Numbered from the stretch's first letter, positions 36,101 through 47,066 are shown. The stretch: 64,000 bases of DNA from Chamaecrista fasciculata (GCA_003254925.1 QANZ01045886.1:28427-92426); one strand, 5' to 3'. The notes: generated by a model not told the origin, from the letters alone. Numbers and translations are program-made.

Positions 36101-37056
36101 TATACAAACCAGAGTTTGGACGTGATCCATAGATCTTCACGCTTCACAACACCTTCATCGAAGAGTTTCTTGAGAGCAGAACCAATCTGCAAAACCAAAC
36201 ATGGATTTACTCACCCAAGTCTTGTGATTATTGATATTGTTTTCATGGTCAAAACCTAAAATTGATTCCAAATATATGGATAGATTTTATATTAGTCTTA
36301 AATATTTCATTCGATTTATATTGGCCTTATATGTTTCAATAATTTCTCAAAATTATTCACAAACCTACTTTTACCTCATTTGCTAATGAGAGAAAATTTG
36401 TCAACTTTGCTTGCTTAAGTGTCAAATGAGCCACTCATTTTTTCAGAATTCAATTTGATCTTTTTTTGTTGACGACACAACTAGAAAAAGAACATACTTG
36501 TAATTTGTGAAAATCAACCATATAGTTTTAGATTTTTCTTAATTAAACTTGAAAAGAGAGAGATTTGATTAGTTTGAGCCTAATATGAGAAATTATAAAG
36601 ACGTGTAAAATCAATATGAAATAAATAAAATATTTAGGATCAATTTAAAATCTATCCTATACATTTGGAACCAATTTGAGGTTTTGACCTATTTTCATGG
36701 ATGAAACCCAGAAAAGACTTTCATCATCCTTACCTCTGTTTGATTGTTGTAAGCTTGGGCACAATCGATGTGCCTATATCCAAGCTGCATTATTGTCATT
36801 CACAACAGCACATCATCATCAAATTTCATTGGATTCAAATTCAAATATATATATATATATATAACATAAAAATTCAAGTAAAAGAAATGTAGAATGGATC
36901 AAAAGAGAAAAAAAGTGAATTAAGATTTCGAATTACTTTAATGGCAGTGGTGACAGCATCAGCAACAACACCAGGATCAGATTGCCATGTCCCTAAACCA
37001 ACCGAAGGCATCTTGGCTCCTGTGTTCAGCTCAAAGAATCGAATTTCCTTGTCCAT
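33150..37056 (-). CDS. Aldo-keto reductase family 4C, copy 4 (diverged)
   Basis: Seven exons encode 315 residues: 37056-36937, 36784-36734, 36186-36110, 35761-35674, 34728-34453, 33572-33324 and 33236-33150. The start is [20 protein letters not shown]. The tetrad is complete: Asp47 and Tyr52 in [16 protein letters not shown], Lys81 in ITSKLW, His114 in [19 protein letters not shown] binds the cofactor phosphate. Differences from copies 1-3 include [20 protein letters not shown], and the C-terminus [20 protein letters not shown] ending WDGEQ. These suggest a different AKR4C subclade and substrate range; subclade is inference. Introns 2, 3 and 4 each hold a MITE. A TATA-like box lies about 50 bp upstream. 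Confidence 0.94.
34911..35299. mobile_element. MULE-type MITE in intron 4 of AKR copy 4
   Basis: Inverted arms with 'tttggtcccacaacttt' on the left and 'aagttataagaccaaaa' on the right. The ends are GAAGTTTACTTTTGG and CCAAAAATACACTTTGAC. Both sides are T-runs, so a target duplication cannot be judged. Confidence 0.6.
35826..36023. mobile_element. Small MITE in intron 3 of AKR copy 4
   Basis: AGTAAATTAACAATTT at the left end is matched by AAATTGTTAGTTTACT at the right. Internal 'ggtccttaaaa' units recur. It is flanked by (TA)n on both sides. Confidence 0.65.
36247..36689. mobile_element. Palindromic-core MULE-like element in intron 2 of AKR copy 4
   Basis: It begins GGTCAAAACCTAAAATTG and ends CAATTTGAGGTTTTGACC. 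The 9-bp flanks TGTTTTCAT and TATTTTCAT agree at 8 of 9 bases. The inner core (36340-36600) is the six-copy core described in the findings. Confidence 0.75.
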
Positions 37057-37100
37057 TTTTCACAACAATTAATTTGTAATTAACCAAATTTTGGGGTTCC

Positions 37101-37110
37101 TCTATATATG
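37101..37110 (-). promoter_or_regulatory. Candidate TATA box of AKR copy 4
   Basis: CATATATAGA on the minus strand lies about 50 bp upstream of the ATG at 37056. Position and sequence fit a plant core promoter, but nothing else confirms it. Confidence 0.4.
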
Positions 37111-37488
37111 AAAGTCTCTGCATATGAACCAATTTATATATATATATATATAGACAAAATAAGGAAATAGAATAAACCCCTTTTTTGAAGAAGACAAATG
37201 AAAGTGTGTAAATGGGCCTTTTTTTTTCTGGAGTTTTCTTGAAGGCTGATATATGCACACACGTCATAGAGTCAATACCTACATACATGTATGTATGTAA
37301 AATGTAAATGCTTCTTTGAATTTTAGTTAGCTCGATTCCGTCCAGAGGATATTTAAACTTCGATTTAATATCACTAGTTTATACATCACTCATTTGATTA
37401 GGTGACATAAATAATAAATAAATACATGAAAGTGAAACACATGGGATAGTAGATACAAGTGGGCACTGTTTCATAAGTGAATTATTTA

Positions 37489-37983
37489 TGGCTAAAATCT
37501 CAAATTGATCCTTATGTATGGAGTAGATTTCAAATTGATCTTTTATGTTTTATTTGTTTCAAATTGGTTCTACATGTTTGCATAATTTATCAAATTGGTC
37601 CTAAACTTTCTTTGGAAACACAATTTGACCTCATTTGCTAACGATCTCAAATGGGTAAAAAAGTAACTATTCATGAGTTAACACAGTTTCGAATACATCT
37701 CATTCGGATTTAAAATGAGCGAGATATGACAAACTTTGCTTGTTTGATCTTGAAATGAGTTACTCACTTTCATGACTTGATTTGATTTCGTTTGTTAACG
37801 GCAAGTACTTATCAAAAGAAAATCGTAGTTCTGAATTCGTCGTGTGCAAACTTGAAACAAAACAGATATGACTGGCCACGTTCAGTATTATAGAAACATG
37901 GATGACTAATATGAAGCAAATGAAACATAAGGGATCAAATTGAAATCTATCCTATACATAAGGGACCAATTTGAAGTTTTTAC
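37489..37983. mobile_element. Palindromic-core MULE-like element, 495 bp
   Basis: An exact 9-bp duplication AATTATTTA (37480-37488 and 37984-37992) flanks an element that opens TGGCTAAAATCTCAAATTG and closes CAATTTGAAGTTTTTAC. The inner part has the shared core (paired 'tttgacctcatttgctaacg' and 'tcgtttgttaacg' motifs). There is no coding sequence. Confidence 0.8.
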
Positions 37984-37992
37984 AATTATTTA

Positions 37993-38417
37993 TTTATTTG
38001 TTTCTGAAAAGAACTAGTCAGCTGAATCCTGTAATTTCTTGAATCCTAACCGAAGCTCCGAAAGTGAGTTGGAAGGCAATGTGGCCGTCCTTGCGTTGCA
38101 AAAACGCAAAAGAATAGAGAGATTCGGGTTTTCTTTAGCGACGAATTTCGTCGTTGGGCATATGTATTTATTGTAGCGGCGACGTTACGCTCCACGACGC
38201 CTCAATTATTGTCCACAAAAGCTGCTCACTATTAAACTGTGGGGTGTGGGGCTGATCTTCTTGCCGACCACCGCCTATTTCAATGCCTTTCTTATATTCT
38301 CAGCACATTTCTATCACCTACTAAAATTTTGTCACGTTGTATTTGTCATTGTAATTCTATTTAATAAATAGATATTATAAATTTAATTTTAGTGTTGTTG
38401 TTATTTGTTATCTTTTG
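37993..38417. other. Spacer
   Basis: Moderate GC at 38040-38280, containing 'cgacgaatttcgtcg' and 'gcggcgacgttacgctcc'. No open frame or family resemblance was found. Confidence 0.4.
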
Positions 38418-38425
38418 GGGATAAT

Positions 38426-39368
38426 CTATGAAGCATTGACATTAATACGAGTATGGGATACCAAACAAACATGAATATATTGGCATGTCAAAATTTTAAA
38501 ATTACATAACACAACACGGTATATGATAATAGATCTAATAATTAGGAGGCTCACATGGCAGAATATGCCCTTGGCCCAGTATGTCACAAACCCACAAGAT
38601 GGGTTGTGAGGGCGTGAATGCCCTACATCTCGCTAAGCCGAGGACGCCCATAATCACGGAGAATGTGGGTGCCCACAGAGCAAGGAATAAGGAAACATTC
38701 CCTGAATCAATCAGGAACCAATCAAAGATCAACCAAAATTCACTCTCAATCAAAGTAAATCACTTAGTGATCCTTCCCGCAGATTCTGTCTTGGCCATCA
38801 AGGCGCCTCTCACAAATAAGGGAATTACGTGGGAGCCAAGGATCACAATCAAATCAGCCAAGATCACAATCAAGCATCCAAACATTTATGGCAAAATCAC
38901 ACCAGAATGCCCTCAGTCAGTATAAAAGGTTAGCCCTTCACATTAAAAAAAGGTACGCTCTATCCTCAGTCAATTGACATTATCAAGCTCATAACCCTTA
39001 CTAACTTAAGCATCGGAGGTGAATCGCAGGGCCACCCTGTGCGTTCATTGTCTTGCAGGTAACCTTCAACCCAGAGTTGCCTCATCTGAACTAGGTAATG
39101 ACCCCCGGCCAGAACCTAGTTCATCGGTATATATTTATATATAAAAATGATTAAAAATCCATAAAATTGGTGAAAACTTTAAAAATTACAAAATTTATTC
39201 AAATATATGTCATATGTATCATTTATTTTATATTGTTTATCATGTTAAAATCACAAAAAATAATTTTATATTCTGAAACTTATAAATATATGTGTCATAT
39301 AAGTGTCAGATACAGAGACATATCTGACACGATGATACGCCCTCAAATAAAGTATTTATGCTTCATAG
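38426..39368. mobile_element. 8-bp-TSD element (CTATGAAGC termini) split by a solo LTR
   Basis: It starts CTATGAAGC and ends GCTTCATAG, with the exact 8-bp duplication GGGATAAT (38418-38425 and 39369-39376). The outer parts (38426-38523, about 39127-39368) align with the uninterrupted relative at 40413-40750, though diverged. The middle is a solo LTR. Confidence 0.75.
38524..39126 (+). mobile_element. Solo LTR, probably Ty3-gypsy type
   Basis: About 600 bp of higher-GC sequence with TATAAAAGG at 38921-38929 and, downstream, 'catcggaggtgaatcgc' and 'tcttgcaggtaacc'. These are typical of the R-U5 region of plant gypsy LTRs as I know them. Short duplication CGGTATAT occurs on both sides (38517-38524 and 39125-39132), so limits are good to a few bases. 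No internal gag-pol exists, so it is a recombined solo LTR. The 114-codon frame at 38581-38925 is not a gene. Confidence 0.7.
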
Positions 39369-39400
39369 GGGATAATTATTATCTTGTCCTATAAATTTTA

Positions 39401-40313
39401 GGGTAAATTACAAATTAGGGTACCTGTGTTTTTGTTCCGTTAATTTGAGGGGAAAATGCTGACGTGACGCAATCTTAGTCATCGATTTCTAATGTATTTT
39501 AGCCGTTGATTTCTCTTGCATCTTAGTTGTTGGTTTCCACTTCAAGGTTAAAATCTCATTTTTGGTTCTCTTACTATGGGGTAAGTTTCATTTTGGTAAT
39601 AAAAACTATTTTTTGTTTCACTTTTATCCTCAAACTTTTACAATTTTTTCATTTTGATCTCCAAAATATAATTTTATTGGAATTTTCACCGTTATTCTTA
39701 GTCATAAATTAGAAATAAAAATCAACCACAAATTTATCTCCGATTTGTAACTAAGAATGAAAATTTATCTTCATCTCTTTATCAACTCACTTATTATTAT
39801 GTATTTAAGTAGGGGTGAACAAAAACATAAAATAAATAAATGGGTTACATTAAAAATATGATTTTTTTTTAAAAAATAAAGTAGCTTAGTTTGGCTTGGT
39901 CGGACCCGATGGCCTAGCCTGAGTCTAACCAAGTTGGGTCTCAGGTCCAGCCCGACCCAACCCATGATTACTCCTGTATTTGAGAGAGAAATTATTCATC
40001 TTAATTATTTATGTTAGAAATAAGGGCGTAAACCATATGAAATAACATTTTTGGGAAAAAAAACGGAACATATATGAAAGTTTGAGGACCAAATGAAATA
40101 AAAACCGTTTTAGAACCAAAATGAAACTTATACCATAGTTCTTGGACGAAAATTTGATTTTTTATTGAGTGACGTGAACATCATATTAGCATTTTCCATT
40201 AAAATTGGCGGAACAAAACCATAAATACCCTAATTGTGCTCAGGTACCCAAAGTGAGATTTTTTTTTATGTGGAATTCGGCCTAACCACATGAACCTAAT
40301 TCGTAATTTACCC
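39401..40313. mobile_element. GGGTAAATT-type MULE-like element, 913 bp
   Basis: It begins GGGTAAATTACAAATTAGG and ends CTAATTCGTAATTTACCC. The flanks TAAATTTTA and TTAATTTTA agree at 8 of 9. A small hAT-like MITE (39810-39976) is nested inside. Confidence 0.75.
39810..39976. mobile_element. hAT-like MITE, 167 bp, nested
   Basis: It starts TAGGGGTGAACA and ends with TTACTCCTG. The flanks TATTTAAG and TATTTGAG agree at 7 of 8. GC-rich 'cccgacccaaccc' sequence is inside. Fits the hAT superfamily. Confidence 0.65.
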
Positions 40314-40412
40314 TTAATTTTATCCACATATTAGATAATTTTGTAATTAGAGTGTTCATTGGGTGATTTTAATAATTTTGAATAATTTGTTTAAATTAAC
40401 TATGGCCAAAAT

Positions 40413-40750
40413 CTATGAAGCATGGACACTGACACGGATACGGGACACGACACGGACACGGACACAACGACACGGCAAACTTTCAAAATTAAGCGACACA
40501 ACACGACATATGTTTATATATATATAAATAATTAAATATTTATAATTTTTAATGAAAAATTTAAAAATTACAATTTTTATTCATAATATATGTCATATCT
40601 ATTATTATTTTATCCTGTATATCATGTTAAAGTTACAATAAATTGATTTATATTCTAAAATTTATGAATATGTGTCATGTCGGTGTCGTACGAGTGTCGG
40701 ACACAGACACGTGTCTGACACGGCGACACGTCCCAAAATGAAGTGTCCAT
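40413..40750. mobile_element. 8-bp-TSD-family element, uninterrupted copy
   Basis: It opens CTATGAAGCATGGACAC, has GGACACG repeats at both ends, and closes near AAGTGTCCAT; the last bases are lost. It shows the uninterrupted form of the sites where the MULE (2131) and the solo LTR (38524) inserted into sister copies. Confidence 0.75.
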
Positions 40751-41773
40751 TAATTCAAAAGGTATTTGGAGTATAAAGTGTCTCTTTTGCTTTACTTTCA
40801 TCTTCCTTGAAAGTAATTTTATTTGAAACACCTAAAATCCATGCAAACTCAAACCCCAAAATGTTTCTCTTTTGCTTTAAAGCTTTCCCTTTTGTAATAG
40901 GGATCAGAATGCAATACAAGAATAAAATGAAGCTTAAATGTATAAAATCAGCCCTTTCTCTAATTCCATCACGCCCCCAAAATAAAATTACTATTATACA
41001 TTTATACTCTTGCTTATGTGGCACTTAACACAATTCTGACAGAAGGGTGTTAATTGCACGTAATTAAGACTCAGGCTATTTGCACAAATTTAAAACTCAT
41101 GGGGTGTCTGTTCATTTTGACCTTAAATTATTCATATTAGTTTGAAACAATTATTTTTAATTGATTAGCTAAAAAATTTTATTTAACTGAACTAAACTAA
41201 ACTAGTAAATAATGGTTTGGATTATTTGATTTAAACATTTTAAAAATTTATTATTATTATTATTTTAATTAATAGTAAAATTAGATAGAAAAGGAAAGAG
41301 TTATGGATAGAAGTATAAGAATGAGTCTAAATTAAAAAAAAATTAGGAGAAAAAATAACAATTATGATTAGAAATTTGAAAGGAAAAAAATTGTAAAGAA
41401 TGAGAGAGAGTTTTAGTGAATTAGTGATCAAACTCAGATTTATGTAAAACATTGAGACATCTTAATAAAAAAATATGAGAAATTGTATAATAATAAAAAA
41501 AATAATCTTATTTATTAAATATAATCATATTGATAAATATAAAAATATTTACAATTTGATTTAATTAATTGTATATCTAAATCGTTAATTAAATTAAAAA
41601 ACTCAATGTCTAATTCAGTTCAATTTTATTTTTTTTTTGTTACAAGAATTTAAGTGAGAGGATGACGTCTCAATCCGAGGCCATGACAAGCCTCCGAGCT
41701 CAAAGAGTAATTACAAATGTACTTACAAATAATCCACTAAATAAGATATCATTAAGAATCGAATTCAAATCAT
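40751..41773. other. AT-rich spacer
   Basis: The two opposing frames at 40755-41028 overlap and lack any family resemblance. 41630-41760 contains 'gtgagaggatgacgtctcaatccgagg', weakly like TE sequence. Nothing else seen. Confidence 0.4.
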
Positions 41774-43096
41774 GGTTTGATTATAATCAAATTTGATTAT
41801 TTTTGTAGTGGTGTTTGGATGATTGTTGATTATTTGTGTGAAATTATTAAAATGGGTATGTAATGATTGTGGTAGGTGGATAAAAAGTAAGGAAATTGAT
41901 AAATTGTATAGGGGTATAAATGGAAGAAAAAGTTAGAAAAAGTAAGGTGTGATTTGATTTTAATAAAAGTGTGTTTGGATGTGATTGTTGTTGTGAAAAA
42001 AAACAAAAATGTTACTGTTTGCCTTGAAAAACGTGAAATCTTGATTATTTTTGTGAGTTGGTTGGGGGATGTTTTTCTGAATCGGTGCACCGTTTCATTT
42101 TTTGCCTACGAAACGGTGCACCAACGAGGATTAAATTGTCTTTCTGTGTGATTATTCGGTGCACCAGCGAAGCAAATCGGTGCACCGATTCGCATTAGAT
42201 GAGAGAGAAAGTTAAAAAACATGCGGACCCGAAAAAACCATCCAATTTAACTTATTTGTGATTAATCCCTCTCATCTCTCGTCACTCTCCCTCTCTCTCG
42301 ACTTGCTCCAGCCAGAAGTGAAACTGAAACTGAGATTATAATCCAGAGGGGTTCGACGGCGGGAGTGGGGGCGGTGGGCGGCGGAGATTGAAACTGAAAT
42401 TAGTGAATTAGTGTCGACCAACATCCTCAAACTGAAACTGAAACTCATAAACACAGAACCCAAATCCAAATTCCAAACCCATAAACACAGAACCCAAATC
42501 TCTAATCTCTACTTTCTTTCGATGCTATGAATCTTCGTAACTCACCCTCCGGCGTCTAATCAAGGCCGGCAACTCACCCTCCGGCTTCGGCAACCCATAA
42601 ACACAACCCAAATTTCTTTCGATGATGACGACGACGACGGAGATACAGATTTCTTTCGATACAGATTTCTTTCGATGGAGATACAGATTTCTATATATAA
42701 ATAATAGGATGATGACGACGACGACGGAGGCCAAATAGGATGATGACGACGACGGAGATACGATACACAGAAGGGCAAATTTCTTTCGATGCATCACGGC
42801 GAGGCCAAATATCAATTTCAGTTCTAAAATAGTTTGGGCAAAATTACATTTTAGCCCAAACACAAAAATGGATATTTACAAACTGACCCAATTTTAAAGT
42901 AAATGACAATTTTGCCCTTTGTAATTGGGGATTGATTGTATTAGAGTATAGGTAATTATAGGTTTATGTATAGGGGTATAAGTGTAATTGAGTGTGTTTG
43001 ATTATTAAAAAATCATGATTATAATTGAATCAGGAAAAAAACGTAAACGAACATGTTTATTATGATTATAATCAAAACAGATTATAATCAAAACGG
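41774..43096. mobile_element. Probable TIR element with GC-rich interior
   Basis: The left end has GGTTTGATTATAATC and the right end its complement GATTATAATCAAAAC (twice). The interior holds four GGTGCACC octamers (42084-42186) and repeats of 'gatgatgacgacgacgacgg' and 'agatacagatttctttcgat' (42610-42790). Ends are approximate and no target duplication was fixed. Open frames here (for example 42525-42863 minus) are runs of Ser/Arg from the repeat and are not accepted as genes. Confidence 0.45.
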
Positions 43097-43752
43097 AAAC
43101 GAAATGGGCCTTTGTTTTGCTTCTTAATTTCTATTTCTCCTTTCTTTTTTTTTTGGTAGAGAACATTTCTCCTTTCATGCAGTCGTGCGGCATAGTCCAA
43201 AGTAAATTTTTTTCTTTTTTTGGTCATCGATAGCCCAAAGTAAACAAACAACATGTGTACTATAAGACTTGGGCTTGAGGAGATCTCTAGGCTTAGAAAA
43301 GTTAGGCTCAAAAGATTCATCTACCTCCTCAACTTCCATAAAGAGATAGCCCAAAATTGGTTCCATTCATTATTGTTAAAATCTTCCACTCTTGTGGCAT
43401 TTTCATGGACTGTTTGGGAAATTGGATTGGGGGGTTTCTCCAAATTTCGTTTTTGGGAAATTGTGTTCCGGCTGAAATCTAAGGTTTTTCCTTAGGCCTC
43501 CTTTTGTGCAATAGATTCAATTGTTCTCCGCTTATATAGTTGAATCCGATTCATGTATTGTAAATCTCATTAAAGATAGTAACACCCTAATTTCTTTTTG
43601 CCCTCTTGTTGAGCTCTACAGGTATGCCCTTAAGGCGTTGTCGCCTAAGATCATTTATAAATATGGGAAAGACTAAGGAGTAATTGATCTAAATGTTAAG
43701 TGACTTGATATTACTTAAGTTTTTAGATTTAAAATTTTGTGAATGCAGTTAC

Positions 43753-44469
43753 CTATGTTATCTGGGTAAGACATTTTTCTCAACGTACCCGTACGCTTAC
43801 TGGGTACGCATCAAGTACGCCTTGGTATGTACCTGATGCAATCTTTGAGAAAAAACAAAAATCAGAGAGGAGATGATGAGAAAAAAAATTAGAGATAGGG
43901 AGAAGATGACAAGAAAGGATCGAAAATCAGCAACGAGATGAGCGGGTCGCCGAAGAAGGGAGGCCACAACGGCAAGTTCACCTGGATCAACAACCATGTC
44001 TACTCACAGGTTAAGATGAGCGCGAGATAGAGGCTTTCGATGCAAGGGACTACCGTCTAAGGTTTGGCTTCTGCATATTTGACTATATGATATGTGAATA
44101 TAGTAATGGTGAATGGAGATTCAAGATTGATAAACTTTTTTTTTTTGCCATTGAATAAATAAACTACTTGATGGGAAGCATTTTAATTTTGAATGGCGGT
44201 TCAGGATTAATAAATTACTTTTTAGTATTACTATTTAATATTATTTTCATTCATTTTTTTTAATTTCCTTTTAGTTTATTTATTATTTTATTTTAGAAAT
44301 TAAAATTATTTAACTCTTTTATTAAATGAAAAATTATTATATATATAATTTTTTTAAATATACTATGTCGTACCCGTATCTTATAATTTACAAAATTAGT
44401 CGTACCCTGTACCCCGTACCCGTACCCTGTATCAATGCACGTACTTGTACACGTGCAAAAGTAACATAG
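43753..44469. mobile_element. 8-bp-TSD element (CTATGTTA termini) with a captured coding fragment
   Basis: It begins CTATGTTATC and ends GTAACATAG. The flanks GCAGTTAC and GCAGTTAT agree at 7 of 8. Subterminal GTACCCGTACC / GGGTACG repeats are dense at both ends. The interior 43938-44029 looks like exon sequence. Confidence 0.7.
43938..44029 (+). pseudogene. Captured gene fragment inside a TE
   Basis: From ATG, 30 codons read MSGSPKKGGHNGKFTWINNH, then VYSQVKMSAR and stop. The GC content and Gly/Lys composition contrast with the element around it. KKGGxxGKFTW recalls a short motif in some plant RNA-binding proteins, but I cannot name the source gene with confidence. Confidence 0.4.
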
Positions 44470-44477
44470 GCAGTTAT

Positions 44478-45030
44478 TCATTAAAAAAACTCTCCTATTA
44501 TAGCAGCCTAGTAGGTTTGCGTCGCAAGTCGCATCAAAATTAGTTAGTTAGGACAAAGCCTCAGATATTGAATCGGCAACCAAAAAATAAAATACCAGGA
44601 AACCAATTCTTGTACATATTCACTAGTGAAGAGAGCTTTAGTGACAAGAACAATAATGTGAATTTTAAAAAATTTGCCTACTTTTCTTTCATTTGAAGAG
44701 GTCATGACCACCGTCATCAATTGAGCATCACATGTTATACTAATATGATTATATGTTTGGGAGCTTTAATGAAGAAAAAAAAGAATGGTCATTAATAAAA
44801 TAGAATAGGATGACTACATAAAATAGAATAGGACAAAAAAGAATGACTTGAGTAAATATATTATTTAAAAATTTCTAGAAAAAAAAAAAGAAGTAGACAC
44901 TCATTAATTTTGTTTAGAAGTTATCATCAATGAGAATAGAATGTTTTATTATTATTTTTTTCTAATATTACCTTTCCTAATTAAACTTGTTTACATACTA
45001 TAAAAATGNCAAACGTTGCATACATATTTT
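44478..45030. other. Spacer, MITE-like AT-rich repeat
   Basis: 44755-44990 ('gtttgggagctttaatgaag') resembles 50875-51060 and so is a dispersed repeat. One undetermined base lies at 45009. Confidence 0.4.
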
Positions 45031-45600
45031 CGTGCCCGTTAGGGCACGGAAAGCCCCTAATTATATTATATGTGTGAGTGTGCTTTTGGTTGGTCAAAAA
45101 TAATTAAATTAAAAATTAAAAAAAAAGAAATAAACATGTGGAACTTGATAATTAGCTAACTGTACAGATAATGGGGGAAAGAAAATAGTACATGAGATTC
45201 AAGAAAGTGAAAACTTATTATTTGGTAATTTTCACACTTCTAACGAATTAGTCATTGAATAATAGAAATATACTANACGATTTAGTTCTTGAATAATAAA
45301 AATATACTATTTAGTCACTGAATAAATACAAATGTCGAATCAAACATTACATACATATTTTCGTGCCCGTTAGGGCACGGAAAGCTCCTAGTATATTTAT
45401 ATGTTTTGTGTAAACATTATATCTTATATTATATGGCTCCACCCCTTTGTGGTCGTCCATGTTTAAAACTATAGTCTATGAATTAAAAATAAGAGAAAAT
45501 TTACTATTTGGTCTCTCTTTCTTTACTAAGTTAACAATTTAGTCTCTTATTTATTTTACATACATATTTGCGTGCCCGTTAGGGTACGCAAAGCCCCTAG
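45031..45600 (+). mobile_element. Three successive Helitron 3' ends
   Basis: Hairpin CGTGCCC-gtta-GGGCACG (45031-45048, 45362-45379, and 45571-45588 with one change) is followed after 8 nt by CTAA (45057), CTAG (45388) and CTAG (45597), each before T. A hairpin then CTRR is the Helitron 3' terminus. The last unit (about 45430-45600) matches 27013-27190 in reverse. There is no helicase gene, so these are non-autonomous. One N lies at 45276. Confidence 0.7.
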
Positions 45601-45961
45601 TATATATATATATATATATACACGTTAACTCTATATATCACATATATTGTGTGGTACTTTTTGAATTCTCAGCATGTGTTATATATATTGTATTTGTGCT
45701 ACTGTACTCTCCGTGGGTGTATATATATAAGTATAAAATATCATTGAACTAAATAAATTCAAATTTCATTAATTTTTCATATTATTATTGATCAAGCAAG
45801 AGAGTGAAAAAATAGAAACATAAACAGATAAGTTAACAACTGATCAAAATAGAGCATAATATTTGAATATTCAAATTACATACTATTTACCACAATGTCT
45901 TGAGTAAAAAAACAAAAAAAAGAAGAAAACAGCTAATTATTATAAAGAATTTACAAATTAA

Positions 45962-47028
45962 CTAAGGAGCAATACTATTTATAGACAAAAGATAGGTCAA
46001 CAACTTCATCTTATGTTGTTGAGGACATCCAAATAGGGCTCTCTGAGCATCATTATCTCGAATTAGATAAAAGTAAACTTTGTGAAATATACTTTCATCA
46101 ACTTGCATTTTTTCCAACATTGTCCAAACTTCATTTTCAGACATAACATAAGTTGGTTGTTTCTTCACAGTTTCAGCAGAACTTTTCACAAAAGCCTCAA
46201 CCATGGTATTTATAGAATTAGCAAGCATTTCCAACCCTGTTTCGACATCTTTAGCCTTACTTTTCCTTTTCTTGGATGATATTCCCTCTTCACAAATAGT
46301 TGGATTAGCACCTTGAGGAGTTGATTCAGATTGTGCTTCGGGAGAGATCTCTACCCCTTTGTTATTGTTTACATCACAGTTATACAAAGTAGCTTCATGA
46401 TTAAATAAAATCTCATCAATATCATATATGCTTTCAAGTTTAGGCACAATGGTTGTTGCTCTTCTTTGTTTAATTTCAAATGCAGTCTCAGCATGCTCTC
46501 CCGTTGCCCTATATTGTCCATAAAGTCCAAGTAATTTCCCATAATGAGGTATTGACTTGTTCCTCCACATAGCAGCTTCTGGTTTAGCCTACATCAAAAT
46601 AAGAAGACATTATTACTAATTAAATTAATAAAACATTTATAAATTATACAATACAAACTATTTACCTCAATTAACTTCTCCCAATCTTCTGGTTTTGCAG
46701 TCCACATATTGGAAAATGGATCCCATGTAAAACCACTGGGGTCATGCTTGAACAAATCATAGCAACGAGTGAATTTGTTTTTCAATCTTTTCATGTGATC
46801 TTTTATCTTTGTTTTGTCAAGTACCTTGTCAGGAAAACGATCTCTCATCTCTAATAGAATTTCATCAAGAGCTTTTGATGTAAAGGTTACGCTTTTTCTA
46901 TTCCCCAAATTATGTTGATGCACATATGCGTCAACAAGAACATCTTCCATAACAGTGGTCCAAACACATTTTCCATTTGACTCCACTGCTGCATTTGACA
47001 CACCACTTTGATTCTTACGTTTTGGCAT
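45962..47028 (-). CDS. PIF/Harbinger ORF1-like Myb/SANT protein
   Basis: Two exons, 47028-46666 and 46588-45962, join with a GT-AG intron to 329 residues. Residues about 20-118 form a Myb/SANT-like DNA-binding domain of the plant transposon type: VWTTVMEDVLVDAYVHQ, then KIKDHMKRLKNKFTRCYD, then GFTWDPFSNMWTAKPEDWEK. The second exon continues AKPEAAMWRNKSIPHYG, then a low-complexity linker with the basic patch KKRKSKAK, and a conserved tail (SIFHKVYFYLIRD). In Harbinger elements this ORF1 product carries the transposase to the nucleus and DNA. It ends 38 bp after the transposase remnant on the same strand. The frame is complete and undamaged, in contrast with its neighbour. Confidence 0.85.
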
Positions 47029-47066
47029 ATCTAATTAAAAATAAAATCAACTATAAGTTCATCATC

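Noticed and set aside
38581..38925. 114-codon plus-strand frame
   Set aside because: It lies in the U3 part of a solo LTR, ends at its TATA box and has no known domain.
42525..42863. Ser/Arg-rich frames on the minus strand
   Set aside because: Generated by the GATGACGACGACGG repeat; overlapping frames all look similar and no domain is visible.
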